Source of the DNA: Phytophthora colocasiae
Taxonomy: Eukaryota; Oomycota; Peronosporomycetes; Peronosporales; Peronosporaceae
NCBI GenBank assembly: GCA_018806915.1
Contig: JAGKQI010000073.1
Span: 558,001-622,000, forward strand
Length of the DNA stretch: 64,000 nucleotides
Reading direction: 5' to 3'
Below, in pieces: positions 54,132-63,120 of this stretch (positions within the stretch are counted from its first letter, which is position 1; each line of letters opens with the position of its first letter). The notes under the pieces are model-generated. The model saw only the letters and a list, made by a program, of their open reading frames with translations. It was not told where the DNA came from and searched no databases. The position numbers and the translations under genes are program-made.

Positions 54132-54156
54132 TATCCGGATTCCTGTGTTATCCGGA
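54132..54156. promoter_or_regulatory. TATCCGGA direct repeat in a divergent promoter
   Basis: Two copies of tatccgga (54132-54139, 54149-54156), 17 bp start to start, fall in the 59-bp gap between the ATGs of the membrane-protein gene (-) and the EEP enzyme gene (+). Possible shared promoter element. Confidence 0.3.
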
Positions 54157-54177
54157 CAACAAGTTGCAGAGTCTGCA

Positions 54178-55779
54178 ATGCAGACCATGACGATCCGCGT
54201 GCTTCTTCTGGCTTTAGCCGTCTGCGCGCCCTTCGCGACAGCCCAGCACCGACCATTCGATGATTTGCCTCGATGGGATTTCTGGCCACCACTTTACGGG
54301 GGTGCGCGCTTCACGGGCAGATACCTGTCCTCTGAGCCTGGAGGTATCCACCTGAAGCGTCAGAATTTCGAGCCGATGGATCTCTTTGACCTACAGGAGA
54401 GCAAACCCAGCACGAATGTGCTGTTATATGGCAGTGTTCTACTTAACCCGATATTCCCGTCAGATATTACGACGGATTTGGCTGTTCAAGCGGCGTTCCA
54501 GGCTGCTGTGAAGGCCATCAAAGCCCGCGCGAGCGTCCACATGTCACCGGAGATTAAGTTGACACAGGCGATTGTATTCCCCTTAAAAGTGACGGGGGAC
54601 AATGGAGATACGGAAATGTCCATCCTCCAAGACAGCCACGACGTTAATGGTCAAATGTACCGCTTCACGAGTCAGGTGACGTTCGGGTTCAACTTTTACC
54701 TGACTCTGGAGGACGCCAAGTTCAATTTGAAGCATCGAGTAGTGGTGGCTCTAGATCGTGAAGCAGAACACAATGTTTTCCAACATACTTTTTCTTCGTT
54801 GGAGGACTTAACTGGTGAAGAGACAGAAGAGGCGGTGGAATGTGGTCTTACAGAAGACGAATGCGTTGCTAGTCCTGTGGGGCCACGCATCTTGTCGTAC
54901 AACGTCTGGAACACGAACCCGTCATCAGACGTGTATGGTGCTGGACGTCGGTGGGACCAGTACATTAAACGGTTGGACCACCTCGTAAAGTTTGTTAAAG
55001 AAGCGCAAGCCGGTATCGTCGGCTTTCAGGAAGTGCGCTATGACGGGGTTTTCGGCGAGCCGGGTAAACATGCACAGGTTAAGCACCTAGCTGACCGACT
55101 ACCAGGATATCAGTACGTGTATCAAGCTGCGATGAGCTACATTAATTCAAGAATGCCGTATGAACGCATCGAAGAGGGCCCTGCTATTTTTTCGAAGTAT
55201 CCCATCGTTGCGACGGATTACTTGCTACTGAGTCGCGATCCAAATGACCCAAATGACTCACACCAGCGACTTTGTCTTCATGCGGTGATCAACTACCCTC
55301 GGTGGGGAGAAATCGATGTCTATGTGACGCATTTGTCGCTAAGTGAACGATCCAGAGAGCAGACGAAGGTTGAGATCTGGGAGTACATGAGCCAAGGTAA
55401 AGGCAAAACCCAGGTGTTGCTCGGCGACCTGAATTCGGAACCTCAATCTCTCGGCATCGAATTCCTGAGCGGAAAAGCGGAACTCTTTGGCCAGACAACG
55501 GACATGAAGGACGCGTGGTTGGAGGTTCATGAAGAGGCCGAACCTCGGTCTACTGACCCAGATGATCGCGAGCACAAGTTCACGTTTCCTAGCGACAATC
55601 CATCCAAGCGCATTGACTTCGTGTTGTATCGCGGCGAAGGGACAGTTAAGGAATGCGAGATCATAGGTCAAGAGCCCACTGAGGACACCAAAGATTTTCC
55701 CGAAGATGTTGGCATGCTCAACCCTTCTAGCCCGATTTACGGCTCTGACCATCGAGGCGTTGTTGTTGAATTCAAGTGA
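54178..55779 (+). CDS. secreted endonuclease/exonuclease/phosphatase-fold enzyme
   Basis: 533 residues from ATG 54178, chosen because it gives a clean signal peptide (MQTMTIRVLLLALAVCAPFA, likely cleavage after TAQ). Residues about 25-235 are an N-terminal region of unknown type. The C-terminal half is an EEP (DNase I / sphingomyelinase-like) domain with all metal and catalytic motifs: LSYNVWNTN (Asn, about 240), GFQEVRYD (Glu, about 281), THLSLSE (His, about 384), GDLNSEP (Asp/Asn, about 416), KRIDFVL (Asp) and GSDHRGV (Asp-His, about 521). Such enzymes cleave phosphodiesters (DNA, RNA, sphingolipids or inositol phosphates); the substrate cannot be told here. Predicted extracellular, so possibly part of the secretome. 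Intact. Confidence 0.85.
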   Translation: MQTMTIRVLLLALAVCAPFATAQHRPFDDLPRWDFWPPLYGGARFTGRYLSSEPGGIHLKRQNFEPMDLFDLQESKPSTNVLLYGSVLLNPIFPSDITTDLAVQAAFQAAVKAIKARASVHMSPEIKLTQAIVFPLKVTGDNGDTEMSILQDSHDVNGQMYRFTSQVTFGFNFYLTLEDAKFNLKHRVVVALDREAEHNVFQHTFSSLEDLTGEETEEAVECGLTEDECVASPVGPRILSYNVWNTNPSSDVYGAGRRWDQYIKRLDHLVKFVKEAQAGIVGFQEVRYDGVFGEPGKHAQVKHLADRLPGYQYVYQAAMSYINSRMPYERIEEGPAIFSKYPIVATDYLLLSRDPNDPNDSHQRLCLHAVINYPRWGEIDVYVTHLSLSERSREQTKVEIWEYMSQGKGKTQVLLGDLNSEPQSLGIEFLSGKAELFGQTTDMKDAWLEVHEEAEPRSTDPDDREHKFTFPSDNPSKRIDFVLYRGEGTVKECEIIGQEPTEDTKDFPEDVGMLNPSSPIYGSDHRGVVVEFK

Positions 55780-55943
55780 GTCGTGCTCCAGTTCTGAGTG
55801 ATCCAATCTCTCTCTCAAAGCAACCAATCGCGGACAGATACCATATAACGAAGAACACATAGAATATCGGTCGATAAATAAGTAGTTCATCGCGATAGCA
55901 TGCTACAACTTTCTTACCACCAGCCCAATGGTTCGTGGACGTT

Positions 55944-56608
55944 TTACCAGCCTTCTCTGGTAGCCTTCAACGAAGCTTGCTTGAATAGAGCCGTCTGCTC
56001 AGCCAGCAACTCGTCGTGTGAGGCCGTTTCCGCTTCTACCTTCCTGGACTTCTTCTTCTTCTGCAAGCACAACGTCGTTAGCGAAGCGTTGCAACAAAGA
56101 TCAGCAAGACTATGCCTCGGATACCAGTACCTGGGCCTCCAGCTCTATCGATCCTTGAAGTTCTTTAATCTCTTCTGAATACGCCTGCATTCCCATATTC
56201 TGCATCGGCCCACAATTAGCAACAGCAAGAGCTCGAACAGAGCTTGGGTCGCCACTTACCTGCAGCGCGGCCATCACATGCTCCTGCGAGATGCGGTAGT
56301 TTTCCTTCTTCGCGGCACCTTCCGCAACTGTATTTGCCTCCTGCCCAATCACCTGCAGAAATTCTGCAACAATCGCAGTAATCAGCAACGCTACTCAGCA
56401 GCAAGAGTTTTCAATCAAGGAAGGTGTAGGTACCTCCAGCGCACTCGGTGACCCACTCGACTGTCTCCTTGGAGATCGACACATCGTCGCCTACCACCTC
56501 GCGCAGAAGCTTCTCAATTGCTCCTGCACATATAACATCAGTCTCATTGGCTCTAACCCTGCATCAACCAAGCGCAGCATTGTCGTCACCTTTGGGCAGG
56601 GCTGCCAT
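55944..56608 (-). CDS. DR1: NC2-beta / Dr1 transcriptional repressor, five small exons
   Basis: Exons 56608-56590, 56523-56434, 56363-56260, 56199-56131 and 56060-55944 join in frame to 132 residues. It has a histone-fold: AIEKLLREVVGDDVSISKET, VTECAGEFLQVIGQEANTVA, ENYRISQEHVMAALQ, matching the NC2-beta pattern (EFIHLISSEAN ... TIAPEHVLKAL). The C-terminus, HDELLAEQTALFKQASLKAT then REGW, matches the LLRQQQELF ... QQEW end of Dr1. NC2-beta pairs with NC2-alpha and binds TBP on promoter DNA. The introns are 60-75 bp. The first-exon donor may be 56589 (GTGACG) or a nearby GT in the same phase. With four introns in 0.7 kb this is the most intron-dense gene here. No single open frame is long, so it would be missed by ORF length alone. 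Confidence 0.82.
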
Positions 56609-57257
56609 TGCTTCGCTCCTTTGATGTTTGACACATCACCAATGTTGTGTGGTTGTGGTGTACAGGCGGGCGTCATATTCGGAATATTATTCCTGGTGTC
56701 GTAATCATGCAGATACCGGTACTGCGGTGATCCCTTCGGTCACCACGTAGTGCTCTACAGCAGCGAGCTGGGGCAGCAAGCAATTTCCACGGATACATGA
56801 CATGCAATACGCTGCCCCCAGCTTGCTACCAACATCCTGCTTGCAAAAAATAGCCTAGTGTATTTGATCCACAAGAATAGTTCACTCCCTTACTGCCATC
56901 CAAACGCACACATCTACCTAGGTACTGTAGTTCGCAGTAATGCGCAACGCTGGCAGTCTTCGCGTCGACATTCACTGACTGCACACTCACCATCAAGCGA
57001 GCAAGCTGTCACTGCTTCAGCTTCAGCGCGCGATGCAGTTCGTAACGCTCGCCCGAGGGGTTTCCTCTGCCGGTATAATAACGACCCCACTTTGAGCAGC
57101 ATCTGTCCAGCAATTTGTGACGCACGGCGTGCGAGCTGGGGAACCATCTGCACCATGTCGAAGCCACGAAAAACCGCCGTCCGCCATGCGAGTGTGTCGT
57201 GGCGGAGACCATTGAGCTTTAGCCTGCTTCAACACAGATGCATTGTGTGATGACGCC
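56609..57257. other. stretch without a supported gene
   Basis: Open frames occur on both strands (for example 56914-57156 on the - strand with an Ala/Arg-rich 80-residue reading, and 56858-57250 on the +), but none has a clear domain, and the two compete for the same bases. It may hold the NC2-beta promoter and an exon of the neighbouring uncertain gene. Confidence 0.4.
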
Positions 57258-57749
57258 CTAAATAATGCAAGGTTGCATGACTTGTCTAGTCACGTGGAAT
57301 CCAAGTTGGATCTCTCTGTGCAGGCTGAGGTTTCGCGAGCAGCGATGACAATTCAGCAAGAAGCGAGCAACTCCGGATGTGTTTGACTGGAAAGACGCTA
57401 GAAAAAGGCAAGACTGTCCAAGCGGACATGACCGAATAGGTACGTACTGTACAAAAATTGATTCGTGACGCGAGACCCAGAAGCTCGTCGCCTCCGTGAT
57501 ATCCGTCAAGAGGTAGCCACTCGCCTCAGCTGAAGAGAGCTCAGCTGGGACGAAGAGCTCATGATATCCGACTGTGCCGTCTTCGCACGGTTCCTGAGGC
57601 ACGAAACCGCAGCGATACTGCGATGACAGGCGTTGGGCGTAGAGAGATCGTAGTGTCGATGTCTCGCTCCCTAACGTCCAGGCGCCACGTTCTGACGCGA
57701 GAGCAAAGTCTCTAAGTACAAAGTGTTCATATTCATCCAGATCACTCAC
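57258..57749 (-). CDS. possible exon of an unknown protein
   Basis: 163 codons open on the - strand with coding-like composition (DLDEYEHFVLRDFALASERG; YRCGFVPQEPCEDGTVGYHE; ASGYLLTDITEATSFWVSRH), ending TAG at 57258. No ATG is in frame near the start (the frame opens at GTG after an acceptor-like tgctacag), so a 5' exon is expected to the right, but I did not find one. No domain recognised. It could also be a decayed gene. Confidence 0.35.
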   Translation of the reverse strand: MSDLDEYEHFVLRDFALASERGAWTLGSETSTLRSLYAQRLSSQYRCGFVPQEPCEDGTVGYHELFVPAELSSAEASGYLLTDITEATSFWVSRHESIFVQYVPIRSCPLGQSCLFLASFQSNTSGVARFLLNCHRCSRNLSLHREIQLGFHVTRQVMQPCII

Positions 57750-58093
57750 TCACTGTAGCATACTTACATTGATAGCCGAAATCTTATGAACCGTAAAAAT
57801 TCCACAGTTCTGTGGCAATAGTCTCAGCAGCTGACTTGGATTAGGCCCCGATCCCTCAACAACTTCGGTGACACCAGTACATTCCTTTTACGCATTGATG
57901 GAGCCAGCTCAGACTCCAAAGGCGTTGCCACAACTGAAAGAGCCGAGACAAGGACAGAGGAACGAACCGTCAGCTGTTTAGGGCGTATTCCTTCCTATCC
58001 ATCGCGCTTCTGCCTATCGACGACAACCTACCTGCCCAGTCCAGAGTACCGACGTATACACAGCGAAAGCCACAGAAGAAAACAGACCAAGCG

Positions 58094-60004
58094 ATGCGGA
58101 GCTGGACGTTGTTCGCCTTTGCAGCGGCCGTCATCGACCTGGCCGCCGCCTCGGGCGTCGTGTCCGTCTACAACATCAGTGACCCCACGTTCGGCACGTG
58201 CCGTCTCAAGGGCATCTCCGAGTCCTCGGACAATTTCAAGTACTACGCGTCCGTGTCCAGCAAGGACTTCAACCTTAATGACGCCTGTGCGCGGTGCATT
58301 ACTATCACACGTGACGACGATTCCAGCAAGACCACCCAAGCTTATGTATTGGATGTATGCGACGGTTGTGCTTCTGGCACGTTACAGCTATCGGCGGATT
58401 CCATGGCAGCACTGGAGATTGACACGACGGACTCAAGCACGAAGGTCTCGTACGAGTTCAAGACGTGTCCGACGTCCCTCATGACTGGGAGCATCAAGGC
58501 GTGTCTGATGGAAGGAGCCTCGGCGACGTACGTGCCGCTGCAGTTCTACAACTCGCAGAAAGTCATTTCAGGAGCTACCATTGATAGCGTCACAGCTACA
58601 AGCACGTCTTCTAGCTTCCTGTACTCGGCCAATTCTGGCTCGTCCTCCAGCACGTGGTACAAGAGCGTGGATTTCTCCGTCTCCTCGGACGATGGAGAGA
58701 CTTTGAACGGTACATTTGCATTTACCAGCACGTCGGGATGCGCTACGTCCGATGTGCAGTTTAACTCGGCGTCTACGTCAGATGGTGTCGACGGAAGCAC
58801 CGTTTCGGCCGCGAGTTCGTCCAACGCAGCAGTTATCGGCGGTATTTGCGGCGGCATTGGGGCGTTGCTGATTATCGTGGGGTCGGTTATTCTTGTGCGT
58901 CGTCGCAACCGTGCGTCTAAGGACATTAACGACCCGGAGAATGACGTGGAAAACCAGTACCTGTCCCCTACGTCCAAGCCGAAGGCTGTTGCAGGTGTTT
59001 CGACTTTCCATGATGATGGCAACGACCATGACGACCACCAGCCTCCGGCGTCGCCTACTGTGGACTACGCTGAGTCTTTCTCGCCTGCCGCTAGCTCCAA
59101 GGCTCCCAGTTCTCACATCAGCGACACGAACTCGCACGTTTCATCACCTGCCGCACGTGTTCCTGCGTCCCCTGCTGCCGTTCCTGCCTCTGTAATTGCA
59201 GCATCAATTGCAGTGGACTCGCCCCCCTTGTCGGCTGCGTCTGATCACTCTGATCATGCTGCGCCCACATCGCCAGAACCGGTATATGTCGCTCCGACGT
59301 ACGCCTACAGCAGCAGTGTGGCCACCAGTCCGCGTCGCCCGACCGCTGCTAACGTGAAGGCTGCCCCCACGCTTTCGGCTCCTGTTGTGCCTCGCCAGGC
59401 GTCAAACTCTAACTTCCAGCAGTACGATGACGATGACGACGACCGCTCCAGCTTTGACATCGATGACATGCGCGAGTCAGAAGCTCGCGCTACATCGACG
59501 GATAACTCGCGCCGCACTGGATCGTTTGCGCCTTATAGTGCTGCTGACCCGTATGCTAGCACGGTGACGTCTCCTCAGAGCTACGTCCGTGCCACGAGTC
59601 TGCGTCGCCCAAGCACCAAGCGGAATTCTAGCCGTGAGTCTGGACGCTACAACAACGAATCGGTTCTTTCCAACGCGGACAGCTACGCGTCAGCTGGGCC
59701 ACGCCAAACCAACCAGTCGATTCTCTCGAACAGCACAGGGCTGATGTCCGGGCGATCGAACGCTCCCCCTGCTATGGACAACTACTCGTTCAGCGCGCGA
59801 CCAAGCGGCCTGACAGATACTGCGTCGGATTCAGTACGCGACAGCTACGCATCTATCCCCGCGCAATCGAATGTGGATCTCTCTGCGTCACAGCGCAGCA
59901 TGGGCTCGTTGCGTGAGAGTGGCGGCTACAGCCGCGAATCTTTGAACATCCTGGGCTACCCGTACTCCAAGAAGAGCGGACGACACCACAACACTACAGG
60001 TTAG
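58094..60004 (+). CDS. membrane-anchored double-psi beta-barrel (expansin-like) protein
   Basis: 636 residues. Signal peptide MRSWTLFAFAAAVIDLAAAS. Residues about 30-140 form a DPBB/RlpA-like barrel as in expansins: FGTCRLKG, DACARCITITRDD, YVLDVCDGCASGTLQLSADS, with paired cysteines. A second beta-rich domain to about 240 may be the expansin-like C-terminal partner. One TM helix follows (IGGICGGIGALLIIVGSVIL, about 248-268), then RRRNR stop-transfer residues and a 360-residue Ser/Pro/Ala-rich tail with acidic patches (QYDDDDDDRSSFDIDD) and many RxS/SxR motifs, presumably cytosolic and phosphorylated. Classical expansins are secreted and lack a TM and tail, so this architecture suggests a wall-contacting surface receptor or anchor (inference). 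Intact. Confidence 0.75.
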   Translation: MRSWTLFAFAAAVIDLAAASGVVSVYNISDPTFGTCRLKGISESSDNFKYYASVSSKDFNLNDACARCITITRDDDSSKTTQAYVLDVCDGCASGTLQLSADSMAALEIDTTDSSTKVSYEFKTCPTSLMTGSIKACLMEGASATYVPLQFYNSQKVISGATIDSVTATSTSSSFLYSANSGSSSSTWYKSVDFSVSSDDGETLNGTFAFTSTSGCATSDVQFNSASTSDGVDGSTVSAASSSNAAVIGGICGGIGALLIIVGSVILVRRRNRASKDINDPENDVENQYLSPTSKPKAVAGVSTFHDDGNDHDDHQPPASPTVDYAESFSPAASSKAPSSHISDTNSHVSSPAARVPASPAAVPASVIAASIAVDSPPLSAASDHSDHAAPTSPEPVYVAPTYAYSSSVATSPRRPTAANVKAAPTLSAPVVPRQASNSNFQQYDDDDDDRSSFDIDDMRESEARATSTDNSRRTGSFAPYSAADPYASTVTSPQSYVRATSLRRPSTKRNSSRESGRYNNESVLSNADSYASAGPRQTNQSILSNSTGLMSGRSNAPPAMDNYSFSARPSGLTDTASDSVRDSYASIPAQSNVDLSASQRSMGSLRESGGYSRESLNILGYPYSKKSGRHHNTTG

Positions 60005-60428
60005 CTATCCTGCTGCTATTGATTTGTCGTTTTGATGCCGCTCGAGGGTAGAGTAGCTCCCTGTGTGCAGTGTATTCTGCTTGCCTTCTGTTCAGCAGTT
60101 AGCAAACGCACAGGGAGTTGGTCGTCCTCGTGGCTATTGTATCTGTACTATACTCATGCTGCTGCGGAGTACATATCTAAACCACTATGTTGTCTTGTGT
60201 TGTTTCTTCTTGTCTTCTCTATCAATAGAGATGCAGTTCTAGGGAATTGGACGAAGTGTTACATTATCGGTTTTTGGTGGCGACAAACAAGATCAAGTCA
60301 AGTCAGAAGTCCAGCAAAGTTAAGCTCGAACCAAAACCAATTCAAGAAACTGCTGGTGGGTCCGCAGTATGCCAAGAATACCGTGACAGGCGTTGGGTCT
60401 CTTTTGTTTGTGCATGATGTTTACCAGG
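60005..60428. other. intergenic region between convergent genes, nothing seen
   Basis: This region lies between the DPBB gene (+) and the CLC gene (-), holding their 3' flanks. No ORF, RNA or repeat is supported apart from the CLC-end repeat starting at 60443 within the CLC gene. Confidence 0.5.
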
Positions 60429-62656
60429 TCAACTTGGCGGCTGGTGCTCGGAGCGAGCTGGTAGAAACGGATGTACGTGTACCATACTTTCCCTGCGCTT
60501 CAGTTCAGCGACTCGAGCATGCAGGTTTTGTCTGTGGAGTAGCCCCATGAGCCGACCACGCCGCGTTATCCAAACGCTGGAGCATTTGATCATCTCGAAC
60601 AGCAGATGAACTTTTTGTAAGGACGTGTCTGGGTCGACTTGAAGTGCTGTTGAGTCGACATGCTGACGGGCTCGGCTGGTCTCTTCGAGCGATGTCAAGT
60701 TGTCTAGCGGATCGTTTTCAAAGAGCGCTGCGATGGGTTCAGCTACGCGGATATCAGTGGGGAGGACAAGGTTAGTCTTGCCATCCAATGTTATAGGGAT
60801 CGGCTTATCTCCATCTTGCGGCAGACTGAGTACAGATCGAAGCTGTAAGCTCTGTTCGTTCTCGGTATCCTGGATGAACTCTTCGACAATGCGCCTGGAA
60901 ACGCATCCGAGGAAGATCATGTTGTCCAAAGTCTCGACTAGAGGCAGGGTATGACCTTGCACATCAATCTTAAGCAGACACTTGAGTTGCGCTCGAGTCA
61001 TTTCCAGTGATAGGACAGGGAACCACTGCAGCATGACGTCGCGCGCCTTGACGTCTTGGAGCTTCAGTGTACGAATGTGTTGGAATCCTTTCTTGGCGAT
61101 GACACTGTCATACACCGACACCCGAAGCGCACAGCCCACACCTGAAGCGATTAGCGTCGACAGGATCAGCGGAATTGTGTAGACGAACTGGCCAGTGAAC
61201 TCAAGCGCAATGACTGCAACAGAAGTGGTGTTGGTGGTCGAAGCAACGAAGCCTGCGCCGCCTGCCAACGCGTATCCACCCGGCATGATCCCAGGAAATG
61301 CGAGGCGAAGGACCTCCCCGTAAAAGCGCCCAAACGTGGCTCCTGCAATGAACGTTGGGATAAAATCTCCCGTCGGGACTGGCAACGAGAAGGATATGGC
61401 TGTGACGACAAGACGGAGGAGTCCTGAGAGGGGAAGCACAACCAGCACCGACAAGGACAAATCGGCATGCCATCGATCAGGGAGAATGGGGTCTATGCCA
61501 GTTAGATCACCGATGATATCCGCAAAGGTTAGTCGCGTCATACCTACTGGCATGCAGAGAAGAACAGCGAGTGGGAACAGCAGGATGAGGGATGTCAGTT
61601 CTGCAGATTTGTTCTCAGCCCACGCTTTCCAGCGCAACCTGAAGACCGTCGCAGTGGAAGCATACAACGCACCAAGGAGACCGGTGAGTACTGCAAGAAT
61701 CGCGAATGATATGATTTCAGCGAATACAAACGATTCGGCTGCGAAACTGGTGGCAAACATCGACTGGTACGCTCCAACCTTGTCCTGGCGAGCCATGTAC
61801 ACTGCCTCCCGCGCAAGTAAAGAACTGATGGAGGCTACAAATGCTCGCCAGTAATTCTACGCGAAAACACACACAAGTTAGCTGGCAGTGCGGATGAAGT
61901 TGCGTCAGTTTACATGTACGCACCGATACCATAAAGACAGTGCTGGTGACCTCAATAGCGAACAACACGCCCCCAATTGGTGCTCGGAACGTGGTCGTCA
62001 CTCCAACAGCACAAGCAGCGTCGTAAACGTGTCTCCTCATGAAGTCGTTGTCGTAGATCCGACGGAAACATTTCAAGTGTTTCATCAACCGATGCGCAAT
62101 GATCGACGACGTGTGTACAAATGGACCTTCCTTCCCGAGAGAAACTCCACTGCCAAGAACTAATGCAAGTCCCCCGATCTTGGAAACCAAAGTGCGAGCT
62201 CGAAGGTGGCGACTGGCGTCTACGCGGCGCTCGTATGATATAATACTCTTCATCTCGGGAATTCCAGAGCCTACAGCCGTCGGGTCGAACACTGCCGTCC
62301 ACTTGACGCTCGCAGTTGCCACAGAGACGGTGAAAGCGCACCAGACAGCGTATTCAATGTACGGTGAGTTGTCAGGGACGGCAAATGCCAGAAGCTCTTT
62401 CCGAATGTGATTCAGACCGAACACCACGATGTCGATGATATCATCGACCAGAGAAGCTGCATGCAATCAGCAGTTAGCTACAGCGTGTGATGATACAAGT
62501 AGGAAACGCACCAGAGATTCCGAGTGCAACGAGCAACAAGGTGAGCCGTCCCTCCTTGTGCAAGAGCTCGTGGAAAAGCGTTCGCCATCCCAACTGCTTC
62601 GTAGGAAGCTTGTTGACCCATTCACTACGGAAAGAGCCCTTCTTGAGCTGCTGCAT
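60429..62656 (-). CDS. CLC-family chloride channel
   Basis: Three exons (62656-62512, 62456-61924, 61856-60429) join in frame to 701 residues, ATG at 62656 (MQQLKKGSFRSEWVNKL). CLC signatures: GSGIPEMKSI (about 109), GKEGPFVH with the gating glutamate (about 157), GVLFAIEVTSTVFMV, NYWRAF, and PVPTGDFIPTFIAGATFGRF. A C-terminal region with two CBS-type halves follows (ARDVMLQWFPVLSLEMTRAQ ... ; VDPDTSLQKVHLLFEMIKCS). Exchangers carry a second glutamate (proton glutamate) right after the conserved E in helix H (EE); here it is E-V, as in animal channel-type CLCs, so this is more likely a Cl- channel than a Cl-/H+ exchanger (inference). The terminal residues ARSEHQPPS fall in a sequence repeated at 62720-62799. 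Intact. Confidence 0.9.
60443..60547. repeat. repeat copy 1, in the 3' end of CLC
   Basis: This stretch encodes the last ~36 residues of CLC and recurs in the same orientation at 62720-62799, where about 24 bp of it are missing. Confidence 0.7.
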
Positions 62657-62719
62657 TGGAGATGGAACTTGGACAGACTACTTAGCTGTTGTCCCGAAAC
62701 GGACATGTTACTTCAACAT

Positions 62720-62799
62720 GGTGCTTGGAGCGAGCCAGTAAAAACGGATGTAGGTGTGCCATACTTTCCCTGCGCTACAGTCAAGCAGGAGTAGCCCCA
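62720..62799. repeat. repeat copy 2, relic of a CLC 3' end
   Basis: ggtgcttggagcgagccagta ... gagtagcccca matches 60443-60547 with scattered substitutions and one deletion, just upstream of the CLC start. It looks like the remnant 3' end of a second, tandem CLC copy. Confidence 0.65.
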
Positions 62800-62802
62800 A
62801 TA

Positions 62803-63120
62803 ATATTTAAAAAAATATAAATTTTAAATGCTTGTAACAATTTAATAATTTTACTTTTTAAAATACAAATTAGTTTTTTAATTCAAGTTTTAAAATTCAT
62901 TATTAAAATGTATTTAAGGAAATTTATCATTTTAAGACAATTAAAAATTTAGAAATACTTAATTCCTAAAAGTAATTCATATATTTAATTAATTGTTTAA
63001 AATAATATTCATAAAACCTTTTTCTACAAAAATACTTCATACGCTTTCTTTAAAACTAAAAAAACTAAATTAAAATAATTATTTTTAAAAGCAGAAAAAT
63101 AATTTTGAAAAAAATCAGCA
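62803..63120. other. AT-rich island
   Basis: About 318 bp almost only of A and T: two counted 60-base lines (62821 and 62881) have 7 and 9 G/C. It is rich in tttaaa and aatt motifs, with no ORF of note. It contrasts sharply with its GC-balanced neighbours. Confidence 0.9.

Noticed and set aside
56858..57250. 130-codon + strand ORF
   Set aside because: Basic, Ser/Arg-rich reading with no domain, competing with - strand frames over the same bases; not supported as a gene.
62803..63120. Centromere or mitochondrial insert as a firm call
   Set aside because: AT-richness alone is insufficient; no mitochondrial gene or known centromere element could be recognised.
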